64,000 nt of DNA, taken from the NCBI GenBank assembly GCA_020633075.1, contig JACKEI010000001.1, forward strand, positions 744,001-808,000, read 5' to 3'. The notes beneath the pieces were generated by a model that saw only the letters and a list, made by a program, of their open reading frames with translations, was not told the origin of the DNA and did not search any database. This DNA comes from Sandaracinaceae bacterium (lineage in GTDB: Bacteria; Myxococcota_A; Polyangia; Polyangiales; Houyiibacteriaceae). The position numbers and the translations under genes were made by a program. This document shows, piece after piece, positions 1 through 8,411 of this stretch. Every line of letters starts with the position of its first letter. Position 1 is the first letter of the stretch.

Positions 1-283
<283 letters not shown>

Positions 284-288
284 ACCGG

Positions 289-318
289 CACCCCCGCTTC
301 ACGCGGGGGTGTTGCTTT
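289..318 (+). terminator. Rho-independent terminator of rnpB
   Basis: A GC-rich hairpin with stem CACCCCC/GGGGGTG (arms 289-295 and 305-311, extended inward by GC/GC around a short loop) is followed by TTGCTTT at 312-318. It sits directly after the RNase P RNA and in front of a convergent gene. Confidence 0.85.
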
Positions 319-336
319 AACCGGCCGCGGGAGGTC

Positions 337-1578
337 TCAGTCCACGGGCGCCAGCTCCACCTGGTTCCCCTCCAGCGTCGAGCGCACCCGCAGCGTCCGC
401 CCGGCCGAATACGTCGTGAACTCGCTCTCCTGCTCCGGCCGGAGCTCGAAGACCTCCCCGTCTTCATTGTGCAGCGTCACGGAGTAGCGGCCTACACGGG
501 TGGCCCTCTCGCGCTCGCCCGCGCCGACGTTCGTGTTGAGCGCCACCTCGGCGTCGGTGGGCCACACCGTCGCAGGACCCGCGCCCTCTCGGTGCAGCGT
601 GCGGGCCTGGACCCACTCCCACACGCGCCACGAGTACCAGGTCGCGTAGCGCGGCTCGCTTCGGTACACCGGCACTTCCCTCTGGCGCGACTCACTACAG
701 TAGCGCGTCGTGCAGCGCTCGCCGCCGCCCGAGCAGACGGTCTCGCACGTGGCGAAGCCGTTGCTGTCCGACGAGCAGTGCTCGGAGCACGACTCGGCCA
801 CGCTGTAGCAGTCCTCGCCGCACGCGACCTGCTCGGTGTAGTGCTCGGTGCGGTAGTGATCCAGCACCTGCTCGTCATGATGATGACGCTGGCCGAGCGG
901 CGTCACGTCGAAGGCGCCAGCCGGCTGCGCCTCCGAGAAGCCTTCGTGCCCCATCACTTGGTAGCGCTCGACCACGACCTCATGCTCCCAGCGCGACGAC
1001 TGGACCACCGCGTCGAAGGGGCGCGTCCACCACCAGCCGAGACCGCAGAAGAGCGTCGTCCCCGCCACTACGAGTCCGGCCAGGACCTTGAGCGCTAGCC
1101 GCAGCCGCTTGCGACGCAGGCCACGCCCCCACGCGAGCGGGTCCAGCGTGTCGTCCCCCTCCATGTCCATGGCGTTCAACCGGGCCGCTGCCGCTCCCCC
1201 CGCTGCCCCCGGGCGAGCCGCGGCCCCCAGCCCGCTCACCGCGCCGCCGTCTGCGTCCGTCCCGCTCGCCCCCGGCTGCGCCGTCGACGTGCCCTGCTCA
1301 ATCGCCGCGCCACACAGCGCGCAGGTGTTGTTCAGCCGCCGCTGGTCACTGCCGCAGTAGCTGCAGCGCCAGTCCGGCCCGGCCTCCGCCAGACGCAGCA
1401 GGGCGGGGTCGGTGACGCTGGGCGCCGCGGCCGTGCTCGAGGGCATCTCGAAGTGCTCGCTGGCGTCCTTCGGGTTGCCGCAGTGGGTGCACTCCTTGTC
1501 GCGCCCACGGTTCTGGTGGCCGCACGACGAGCAGCGCCACACCATCTCGATCTTGCGACGACTCACCACCCGGGACAT
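337..1578 (-). CDS. Double zinc-ribbon, single-pass membrane protein
   Basis: 413 residues, no named family recognised. Two N-terminal zinc ribbons of the same form, CxxC-x10-CxxC, lie at Cys16/19/30/33 and Cys72/75/86/89 and resemble RanBP2-type or rubredoxin-like knuckles. A low-complexity Ala/Gly linker follows, then one transmembrane helix at about 161-184 preceded by an arginine-rich stretch, which suggests a cytoplasmic N-terminus. The C-terminal half, presumably outside the membrane, has a cluster of about ten cysteines around residues 245-295. The ribbons may bind nucleic acid or protein while the outer domain is disulfide-rich, but function is unknown. Start: ATG at 1578; a TAAGCT hexamer lies 8 nt upstream. 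A second ATG 11 codons in would keep both ribbons. It converges with rnpB. Confidence 0.8.
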   Translation of the reverse strand: MSRVVSRRKIEMVWRCSSCGHQNRGRDKECTHCGNPKDASEHFEMPSSTAAAPSVTDPALLRLAEAGPDWRCSYCGSDQRRLNNTCALCGAAIEQGTSTAQPGASGTDADGGAVSGLGAAARPGAAGGAAAARLNAMDMEGDDTLDPLAWGRGLRRKRLRLALKVLAGLVVAGTTLFCGLGWWWTRPFDAVVQSSRWEHEVVVERYQVMGHEGFSEAQPAGAFDVTPLGQRHHHDEQVLDHYRTEHYTEQVACGEDCYSVAESCSEHCSSDSNGFATCETVCSGGGERCTTRYCSESRQREVPVYRSEPRYATWYSWRVWEWVQARTLHREGAGPATVWPTDAEVALNTNVGAGERERATRVGRYSVTLHNEDGEVFELRPEQESEFTTYSAGRTLRVRSTLEGNQVELAPVD

Positions 1579-1673
1579 CTCGGCCGAGCTTACGCCAGCC
1601 CGGCGTCACATGTCCCCTCCCCAGCGCGCACCAGCGCCGTGCCAGCGAGCGCGGCCGAGCCCACGCCGGCCGC

Positions 1674-3068
1674 TCAGTCGTTGGGTGCGCCGTTCTCGAT
1701 CCAGGTGCGGATGTCGTCCAGCTTGTCCATGTCCAGCGCGCCGCTGCCCGCGATGGGGTTGATGGGCATGCGCAGCCCGTCGATGGACGGGTCCCCGATC
1801 AGCTTCAGCCACAGGTAGCTGTTGGCCAGGTTGCCCGGGTCGATCAGCGGGCGCCCCATGGGGTCCTGCGCGGACGGCATCATGAGCCGGTCGTAGAGAC
1901 CGCTGCCCTGCAGGGTCAGGTCTTCCTCGGGATCGAGGTCGTCGTGACAGCCGGAGCAGTTGGCCTCGATGAGCGGCCGGATGCGGCTAGCGAAGCCCGT
2001 GCCCGAGCCCTCCACCGCGAGGCCGTCCAGTAGGGCAGGGTTCTGCGCGTAGGAGCAGCCGTTGTAGTCGATGGGGTCGAACAGGTTGACGGTTCGCACT
2101 GCGGGGTCCAGGCCCTCGATGAAGCAGAACAGCGCCAGCATCTCCGGCACGGAGAAGGGCTCGTTTGCGAGCGGCATGCGCGACCCGGGCACCGGGGTGC
2201 CGCCCATGTGCCCACGCAGGCGGCCCACCAGGTAGCTGGTCTCCGGGTCACCGGCGCGGATCATGGAGATGGGCCCGGTGCGGACGCCCATCACGTTCGG
2301 CCGTGCGCCGTAGACGCCGTTGCGGTTCAGGTCCCCCTGCTCGATGCCGGAGGCCATGAAGCTCTGGATGGCGTTCGCCAGGTAGCCCGGCACCTCGGCG
2401 ACGACGTGGTGCCCGTCGTCGAAGATGCGGTAGCGCTGCTCGTAGCGAAAGTAGGTCAGGTCTTCGACGGTGTTGCCTGCCCGAACGAAGGTCCGCACGA
2501 AGCGGCCCGAGGTGTAGCGACCGTCATAGGAGGTCGCGACGGGGTCCGAGAAGTGCATGTGTAGGCCCGGCATGTCCGGTCCGACCACTACCATCGCGTC
2601 GCCCTCCGGCGGGATGTACTCCACCCAGCCGATCTCCACCTCACGGTTGTCGTCGAAGGTGAAGCGGTCGCCGGTGCGCTCGCAGCGGTCGAAGACGCCC
2701 TCGGGCGTGCCCGACTGGATGTTGCACGGAGCGCCGATGGTAGAGGCGAAGTTGGCCGGCGTGTGGAGGTCCGGGTACTCCTTCTCGTTGTGGCACACCC
2801 CGTTGATGGGGCCGCAGCTGCGGATGATGACCTCCGCCTGCAGCTCGCTGCCGGTGGGCAGGGCGGCCTGGGCCTCGAGCACGGCAGCCTCGCTGCCGGT
2901 GTAGGGCGTGACGGTGCGCGTGGGCCCGAAGAAGGGGGCGCCGCCGTCGGGGAGCCACTCCAGGCCCGGAGGGGGGTCGCCCGGGTCCGCGTGGCGGAAG
3001 CCGCCGTCCTGGCACGCCACCAGCGAGGCGCAGATGAGCAGCAGAGAGCCGATGCGTCGGTTCGTCAT
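1674..3068 (-). CDS. Cytochrome c-like (PSCyt1-type) lipoprotein
   Basis: Exported lipoprotein and last gene of a three-gene operon. The signal peptide MTNRRIGSLLL is followed by the lipobox LVAC. The C-terminal 150 residues look like the planctomycete-type cytochrome c module: a canonical CSGCH haem motif, a run ending near MGRPLIDPGN, then RMPINPI and a final IRTWIENGAP. A second, N-terminal motif reads C-x6-CH (CGPINGVCH), an unusual spacing that may or may not bind haem. The ATG at 3068 has GGAG five bases upstream. An ATG at 3083 overlaps the stop of the preceding gene (ATGA) and is the alternative start. Likely an envelope electron-transfer or haem-binding partner of the DUF1501 and DUF1549-like proteins upstream; the substrate is unknown. 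Confidence 0.8.
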   Translation of the reverse strand: MTNRRIGSLLLICASLVACQDGGFRHADPGDPPPGLEWLPDGGAPFFGPTRTVTPYTGSEAAVLEAQAALPTGSELQAEVIIRSCGPINGVCHNEKEYPDLHTPANFASTIGAPCNIQSGTPEGVFDRCERTGDRFTFDDNREVEIGWVEYIPPEGDAMVVVGPDMPGLHMHFSDPVATSYDGRYTSGRFVRTFVRAGNTVEDLTYFRYEQRYRIFDDGHHVVAEVPGYLANAIQSFMASGIEQGDLNRNGVYGARPNVMGVRTGPISMIRAGDPETSYLVGRLRGHMGGTPVPGSRMPLANEPFSVPEMLALFCFIEGLDPAVRTVNLFDPIDYNGCSYAQNPALLDGLAVEGSGTGFASRIRPLIEANCSGCHDDLDPEEDLTLQGSGLYDRLMMPSAQDPMGRPLIDPGNLANSYLWLKLIGDPSIDGLRMPINPIAGSGALDMDKLDDIRTWIENGAPND

Positions 3069-3079
3069 GGTGGCTCCGT

Positions 3080-4498
3080 TCATCCGAAGAGGTCCGGTAC
3101 GACAGGGTCTGCAGGGAACGCGACCTCGGGGTCGCAGCCCAGGCCGTCCATCAGGGTGTTGAGCACGGAGCGGTACGAGTAGACCGTGCCCTCGGCGCGC
3201 AGGTCGTCACGCGCGGTGGTGGCGCCGACCATGCGGCCGCCCGGAACCGGCCCGCCGAAGAAGGGCATGGACATCCAACGCGTCGAGTTGTCGCCGTTGT
3301 GGTCGGAGCCGCGCGCCGAGTTGAAGCGGTCGCCGCGCGCGGTGCGCGAGAACTCGCTGCCGTACACCACCAGGGTGTGGTCCCAGTAGGTCCCGCCGTC
3401 CGGGTGGCTCATGCGCGGCAGCACGTTGATGAGCGCCGACGTGAGCTGGTTGAGCGCCTCCATGGACCCGGGCAGGCGGTCCTGCTCGCCCGAGTGGTAG
3501 TCGTAGCCGCCCTGGTCCAGGTAGACCGCCGGACAACCAAAGTGGAAGAGGCGCAGCGCCAGCCGGATGTCGCGCGCCGAAGAGCTGGTGCCGAAGAGCA
3601 TGGACAGCTCCGTGTTGGAGATGCCGTCCACCAGCGTGTCCGACGCGCGGTCCGTGGCCAGCAGCGGGTCCGCGAAGATCTGCGCGTAGGCCTCCGTGGC
3701 CGCGCGCGACTGCACGTAGGCGTCCACGCGATCACGCTGCCGCAGGTGTTGCCGGTCCCGCATGCGGGCGTCCGTGGCGGTGACCATCGGGCGGCCCCAG
3801 TCCGGGATGGCCCCCGCAGCCGAGGCCGCGAAGCGGTCGAACGAGCCGCCGCTGAGCACGGGTGGCCTGTACGGCGCGAACGCCCCCAGACCGCGGGCCA
3901 TCGCGGCGCCGCCCATCACGAACGGCGGCAGCAGCACGCGGCCCTCGGACAGCGCGGTCGCGTAGCGATCCGCGAGGCCCAGGTTGATGCGCGTGAAGAA
4001 GCCCGCCGAGCCGTTGACGTAGCCGGTGTAGTACCGCTCGAGGCCCGTCGTGTGGTTGCCGTCGGCGTAGCCCGCGAGGGGCTCGTGATCGACGGTGGGC
4101 ATGACCGTGATGCGGTCGGCCAGCTGGTGGACGGGCTGCATCCCCGCGGCTGTGCGGTTGGCGTCCAGGAAGCCCGCGCGCATGAGCAGGTTGCTGACAC
4201 CCCAGTCCACGCCCGACGGAACGCCCGAGGCGCTGCCGAACGGGTTGTACGCGCCCGACACGTCCGCGTTGAACGCGGTCGGGAAGCGGAAGCCCCCGGA
4301 GAGGCGCACGTACAAGAGGTGCTTGATGGTGCCGCGCCCGCCCGTCTGCGCGATGGCGCGGTTGGGGATGAACAGGCTCGGCACGGAGCTGGCGGCCAGG
4401 CCTGCCGCGCCGACCTTCAGGAAGCCTCGCCGGCTCAGCGCGAAGGGAGCCTTCTCGGTGGCGGTGCTCTTGGATGATGTTGGCTTGCGTCGCGTCAT
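3080..4498 (-). CDS. DUF1501 family protein, Tat-exported
   Basis: 472 residues. The N-terminus carries a twin-arginine signal, SRRGFLKVGAAGL, followed by an Ala-rich cleavage region ending AIAQ, so the protein is exported folded. The rest matches DUF1501 (alkaline-phosphatase/sulfatase-like fold): YVRLSGGFRFP early, a central GFLDANRTA region, and late HPDGGTYWDHTLVVYGSEFSRT, DHNGDN and GGPVPGG segments. Family members pair with DUF1549/DUF1553 proteins, notably in Planctomycetota, and their enzymatic role is not settled. The frame stays open to 4705 but the ATG at 4498 is chosen, because GAGG lies five bases upstream and the signal peptide begins there. It is 7 nt from the upstream gene and overlaps the downstream gene's alternative ATG. 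Confidence 0.9.
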   Translation of the reverse strand: MTRRKPTSSKSTATEKAPFALSRRGFLKVGAAGLAASSVPSLFIPNRAIAQTGGRGTIKHLLYVRLSGGFRFPTAFNADVSGAYNPFGSASGVPSGVDWGVSNLLMRAGFLDANRTAAGMQPVHQLADRITVMPTVDHEPLAGYADGNHTTGLERYYTGYVNGSAGFFTRINLGLADRYATALSEGRVLLPPFVMGGAAMARGLGAFAPYRPPVLSGGSFDRFAASAAGAIPDWGRPMVTATDARMRDRQHLRQRDRVDAYVQSRAATEAYAQIFADPLLATDRASDTLVDGISNTELSMLFGTSSSARDIRLALRLFHFGCPAVYLDQGGYDYHSGEQDRLPGSMEALNQLTSALINVLPRMSHPDGGTYWDHTLVVYGSEFSRTARGDRFNSARGSDHNGDNSTRWMSMPFFGGPVPGGRMVGATTARDDLRAEGTVYSYRSVLNTLMDGLGCDPEVAFPADPVVPDLFG

Positions 4499-4505
4499 GA
4501 CAACC

Positions 4506-6374
4506 TCAGTAGAAGAGCATCTCGCCGCTGGAGAGGAGGGCGTAACAGATGACCCGGGCGAAGGTCTCGGCGTCACACGGTTGGGGCACGCAGGCGGCGC
4601 CACCGACGCGCGCCATCTCGCGCTCATCGGTGGTGGCCGCGCGGCCGAAGTAGGTGCGCACCTGGTACTCGACCACCTCCTCGGCGACCGTGTCGTCGAG
4701 CGCACGGTTCGCCGCCACGCTCTCGGGCAGGATCCGCGCGGCGTCCACGGGGTTCTCGGAGGAGCCGCCCGGGTTGCACATCTCCGCCACGAACGACTCC
4801 TGGGTTGCCGTGTTGAGGATGCTGATGGCCTGGAAGCGCGTGGTGACCTGGTTGTCCGGGCAGCCGCCGAGGGTGCGGGCCACGTCGCGGTAGCGCTCGT
4901 CCACGCGTCCCTCGTCGTTCAGCGTCCACTCGGAGCTGACCAGCACGTCCACCCCGTAGACCCCCGCCTGCGCGAGATCGCGGGTGTTGGGGAGGCGCCG
5001 GTCGCAGTTTCCGATGTCCGTGCTGCCAAAGCGCTCGAGCGTGTCCAGCCACACCTGCGAGTCCACCTGCTTGAGAGGCCCGAAGGTCCACTCGGGTGGG
5101 TTCAGGTCGTCGCCGCAGACGTCGTCCGGACAGGTGGTGGTCTGCCGGTACAGCTGCGAGGTGGCCACCACGTAGTGGATGCTGCGGATGTCACCGCCGT
5201 GCGCGAAGAGGTACTCCACCAGCGGCTGCAGCACCGAGGGGGCGTAGAACGCCAGGTTGTAACCCAGGTACTGTTCGAGCACGTCCGACACCGCGTGCTC
5301 CCACGCCTCGCTGCGCACGGACAGGATGCGTCCGGGGGTCTGGAGGATGCGCCACTCTTCCTCGGTCAGGTTCTCCGACCACGTCCGCCCCTCGTTGGCA
5401 CGGAAGTCGGGCTCCAGGATGACCTGGTTGTAGCCCCACAGGAGGCTGGTGCACTGACCCTGGGTGTTCGGGTCAATGTTCCCGCGCTCGTCCACACAGG
5501 CGTGCTGAATGAAGGCGTCCGGGAGCCGCATGCCGAGCTGTGGGTGGTCGACGTAGTGGTTGTTCCAGAGCGTGTAGAGCTTGGCCATGTCCGCCCGCTC
5601 GTTGTCGAAGGGAGGGCGCCCCAGGAACAGCGTGAAGAGCGCCTCGACGCGGTCACCCGGGTTGTCGAAGCGGCGCGTCAGCACGGGGTGCGCGCTCATG
5701 ACCTCCAGGAACTCGTCGTAGCGCACGAGGCCTCGGTAGGTCTTTCCCACCAGCTCGTCCGCATCGAAGATGCGCTCGAAGTTGACGCTGATGTTGTCGT
5801 AGCGCAGCTGATCGGACCAGTGCAGCTGGTTGACGCGCACGAATTCGTCGCTCGAGATCAGGCGCAGGGCGACCTCGTCGGCGGGGCGCCCTAGGCAGCT
5901 CCGCTCGATCTCGAAGAGGGTCGGGAAGTAGCCCGCCAGGTCGACGTACATGCGCCGGCAGGCTTCTGTCTCGTTGATGGGCCGGGTGTCCAAGCCCGCG
6001 CCCCAGAGGTGCGGACACATGGCCTCGTCCAGCGGGTTGGCAAAGGTCTGACTCGCGCAGTGGGCCTGGCAGGCTGCCCCGCACGAGCGCCAGTCGGCCA
6101 GCTCGCCGACGCCGAGAGCGCGCGGCGTGTTGTCCCCCCCTGCGCCACCCCCGAACGTGTCGTTCAGGGGCGCGGTCCGCCCGACGAACTGACCCGGGCC
6201 CCGGGCGGGCTCCGCTGCGCTGAAGCCACCGTCCCCTGAGCAGGCGCTCAGGGCAACCGAGCTGACGAGCGTCAGCAGCGCTACGGATGCCCGGCGGGCG
6301 CGCTGCGGCCAAGGCGTAACGCCCGACGTGCGGTGAGAGGGGCAGCGTGGACTGCGTTGCTGGAAGGGTGCCAT
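4506..6374 (-). CDS. DUF1549/DUF1553-like lipoprotein
   Basis: 622 residues, first gene of the DUF1501 operon. A long basic N-terminus (RARR) precedes a hydrophobic segment and the lipobox LSAC (Cys45). The RRMYVDLAGYFPTLFEIE segment resembles the DUF1549 signature, and GGDIRSIHYVVATSQLYRQ plus the C-terminal ALLSSGEMLFY resemble DUF1553. These two domains usually sit together in planctomycete cytochrome-associated proteins next to DUF1501 genes, and that order is kept here. Cysteine-rich N-terminal third. Start: ATG 6374 with GGAG five bases upstream. Similarity is by motif only, so the DUF assignment is probable rather than certain. The operon is divergent from the outer-membrane protein gene at 6505. 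Confidence 0.75.
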   Translation of the reverse strand: MAPFQQRSPRCPSHRTSGVTPWPQRARRASVALLTLVSSVALSACSGDGGFSAAEPARGPGQFVGRTAPLNDTFGGGAGGDNTPRALGVGELADWRSCGAACQAHCASQTFANPLDEAMCPHLWGAGLDTRPINETEACRRMYVDLAGYFPTLFEIERSCLGRPADEVALRLISSDEFVRVNQLHWSDQLRYDNISVNFERIFDADELVGKTYRGLVRYDEFLEVMSAHPVLTRRFDNPGDRVEALFTLFLGRPPFDNERADMAKLYTLWNNHYVDHPQLGMRLPDAFIQHACVDERGNIDPNTQGQCTSLLWGYNQVILEPDFRANEGRTWSENLTEEEWRILQTPGRILSVRSEAWEHAVSDVLEQYLGYNLAFYAPSVLQPLVEYLFAHGGDIRSIHYVVATSQLYRQTTTCPDDVCGDDLNPPEWTFGPLKQVDSQVWLDTLERFGSTDIGNCDRRLPNTRDLAQAGVYGVDVLVSSEWTLNDEGRVDERYRDVARTLGGCPDNQVTTRFQAISILNTATQESFVAEMCNPGGSSENPVDAARILPESVAANRALDDTVAEEVVEYQVRTYFGRAATTDEREMARVGGAACVPQPCDAETFARVICYALLSSGEMLFY

Positions 6375-6504
6375 GCGTACTCCGGGCGGGCGGTCGCTGG
6401 GGGAGGAGCAGCGGCCGAGTTACCGTGCCACTAGACAGACTAGAGAGGTCAGCGGCACTGTGCAATAGATGTTCGCAAGCTCACGGATTCGGTATGCTCG
6501 CCAA

Positions 6505-7293
6505 ATGAGCCGATCCTCCGCTCCCTCCCTCGTCCGCATTCGCGTAGCACTGTACGCGCTAACCCTCGTGTCCGGCTGCGTCTTGCTGAGCCCCTCGCGC
6601 GCTTCTGCCGAGGCAGCGCCGGCCCCCGACGAGCCCCCGCCTGCTCGCTCGCGGCGCTCGGCCGCGGCCGAGGACGAGGACGCTCCAAACGCCTTCGTGC
6701 TCGAGGGCGCCATGCGCGTGGACGTGCAGCGCCTGGATCGCTACACCCGGGTCAACCGTCTCGAGACCGACGACTCGGACTCCGCGCGCGCGCTCGGGGG
6801 CTCTCTGTACCTGGGGCTGATGTTCGGCATCCGGGACAACATGCGCCTCGGCGGCGGCTTCGGGTGGGGCGGGTCTCTGGCCGTCGATCCGGACAACGGA
6901 GACACCGTGGGCATGGGGCAGCTGCTGCTCCTGGACGTGCGTCTGGACATCCTCCTGCCCGTGAAGGACGACATCTCGATCGTGCTCACGCCGCGGCTGG
7001 GAGCGTCCATCATCGCGCCCGGAGACGAGCTGCGTGAGTTCATCAACAACAGCCGCAACTCCGGCTACAACACCTGGCGCGGGCCGCGGCTGGGTCTGAT
7101 GGTGGGCGCCGACGCGGGCGTGCGCTGGGAGGCGGCGAGCTGGTTCGCGCTGCGCGGGACGCTGGGCTACGTGTGGTCCTGGTCGCCCCTGCTGCGCTCG
7201 TCAGCGGAGTCCAACTTCGCCAGCGCCGAGCGAGAGTGGACGCTGACCACCCACCGCCTGCGCATCGCCGTCGGCGCCGAGGTGACCTTCTGA
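6505..7293 (+). CDS. Outer-membrane beta-barrel-like protein
   Basis: 262 residues from the ATG at 6505. A signal peptide (RIRVALYALTLVSGCVLL, then SRASAEA) is followed by a Pro/Ala/Arg-rich linker. The rest consists of alternating amphipathic strands with repeated Gly-aromatic pairs, such as GGSLYLGLMFG, MRLGGGFGWGG and LGYVWSW, and a final strand ending in Phe, the usual C-terminal signature for BAM-inserted barrels. The function and substrate are unknown. The TGA overlaps the next ATG (TGATG), so it is translationally coupled to the cytochrome-like lipoprotein downstream. An ATG-like start 12 codons earlier (6469) is possible. TATGCT lies 6 nt before the chosen ATG, which would suit a leaderless mRNA, although the -35 is poor. 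Confidence 0.7.
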   Translation: MSRSSAPSLVRIRVALYALTLVSGCVLLSPSRASAEAAPAPDEPPPARSRRSAAAEDEDAPNAFVLEGAMRVDVQRLDRYTRVNRLETDDSDSARALGGSLYLGLMFGIRDNMRLGGGFGWGGSLAVDPDNGDTVGMGQLLLLDVRLDILLPVKDDISIVLTPRLGASIIAPGDELREFINNSRNSGYNTWRGPRLGLMVGADAGVRWEAASWFALRGTLGYVWSWSPLLRSSAESNFASAEREWTLTTHRLRIAVGAEVTF

Positions 7294-8267
7294 TGCGAGC
7301 CCCAGCCTGGCGACCGCTGCTCGTGGGCAGCGCTCTCGCGTTGGGGGCGTGCACCCCCGATCTCGGCGTCTGTGACGAGGAGCTGGGCGAGCAGCTCGTG
7401 GTCGACGGCGAGGGGCGCATCATGTACGCCGGTCAGGCGCTGCTCAACGGCTCGTGCGGGGCTGGGCGCTGCCACAGCGAGGCCGCAGAGGGCGCTCAGC
7501 GGGTCGGCGTGCCGGAGGGCTTCGACTTCGACCTGCCTGTCGGGACCGTGGACAACCTCGGGCGCCCCGAGGCGACGTTCCTGAGCCGCTTGGGCGCCAA
7601 CTTCGAGACGGTCAGCGGTCACCGGGCCGCCATCTGGCGCGAGGTGCACCGGGGGACCATGCCCCCCCTCGACGAAGACCTGGAGGGGCGCGCGCCGGGC
7701 GGGTACCGCCACGTGGCCTTCGAGCTCGGGCGTTGCAGCTTTGGCGAGCCTCTCGAGGCCGTGAACACCGCCGCCGGGCGGCGCACGCTGCGCTCCTGGC
7801 TAGCCTGTGGCGCGCCGGTCGCGGAGGCCTCGGACCCCGCGCTGCCTCGAATCAACGACGGCGAGATCGGCTTGCGTACCCCCGTGTGCGAGGACGACTC
7901 CAACACCACCGGGAACCTCTTCACGCGCGTCTATGACGACGTGTTGGCCGTGGGCTGCGTCGTCGGCTGCCACGCGCCCGGTGGCACCAACGAGGAGCTG
8001 GACTTGTCCACTCCCGCGCTGGCCTACATGGCCCTCACCACGCAAGAGCCCGTCGACGACTGCGCGTTTGATATCGCTCCGCTCATGGTGGATACGGCCA
8101 ATCCAGACCGCTCGTATCTGCTCCACAAGCTGGCCGACGCCACGATACCCTCCACACAGAGGGCGATCTGTGGCAAGGTGATGCCCAGCGGTCAGCCGAC
8201 ACTGGTGCGAGGCACGGCCGCTGTCCGGGCTTGGATTGAAGCGGGAGCGCCGCCTCCCCCGTCCTGA
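7293..8267 (+). CDS. Cytochrome-like lipoprotein with CX4CH and CX3CH motifs
   Basis: 324 residues, starting at the ATG that overlaps the preceding stop. The signal peptide ends in the lipobox LGAC. Two PSCyt1-like halves can be seen. The first has CGAGRCH (C-x4-CH), then RPEATFLSRL, MPPLDEDL and LRSWLACGAP. The second has CVVGCH (C-x3-CH), then NPDRSYLLHKL, KVMPSGQP and VRAWIEAGAP. The internal order in each half copies the cytochrome c fold seen in the lipoprotein ending at 1674, but the haem motif spacing is not the canonical CxxCH. It may be a dihaem lipoprotein, or a degenerate module that has lost haem. Probably partners with the barrel protein it is coupled to. Confidence 0.75.
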   Translation: MRAPAWRPLLVGSALALGACTPDLGVCDEELGEQLVVDGEGRIMYAGQALLNGSCGAGRCHSEAAEGAQRVGVPEGFDFDLPVGTVDNLGRPEATFLSRLGANFETVSGHRAAIWREVHRGTMPPLDEDLEGRAPGGYRHVAFELGRCSFGEPLEAVNTAAGRRTLRSWLACGAPVAEASDPALPRINDGEIGLRTPVCEDDSNTTGNLFTRVYDDVLAVGCVVGCHAPGGTNEELDLSTPALAYMALTTQEPVDDCAFDIAPLMVDTANPDRSYLLHKLADATIPSTQRAICGKVMPSGQPTLVRGTAAVRAWIEAGAPPPPS

Positions 8268-8411
8268 GCTGACGGAGGTTCGTGCCGATGGTTCACGGTG
8301 AAATAGCCTGGAAATCGTCGCGAAACAATCGGTCTACAGGGCGCCATTTTGACGCCGCAGTGGGTCGAAGAAAGCTTGTGTGTGCAATCAAGTAAATCTA
8401 GCCTGCAGTCC

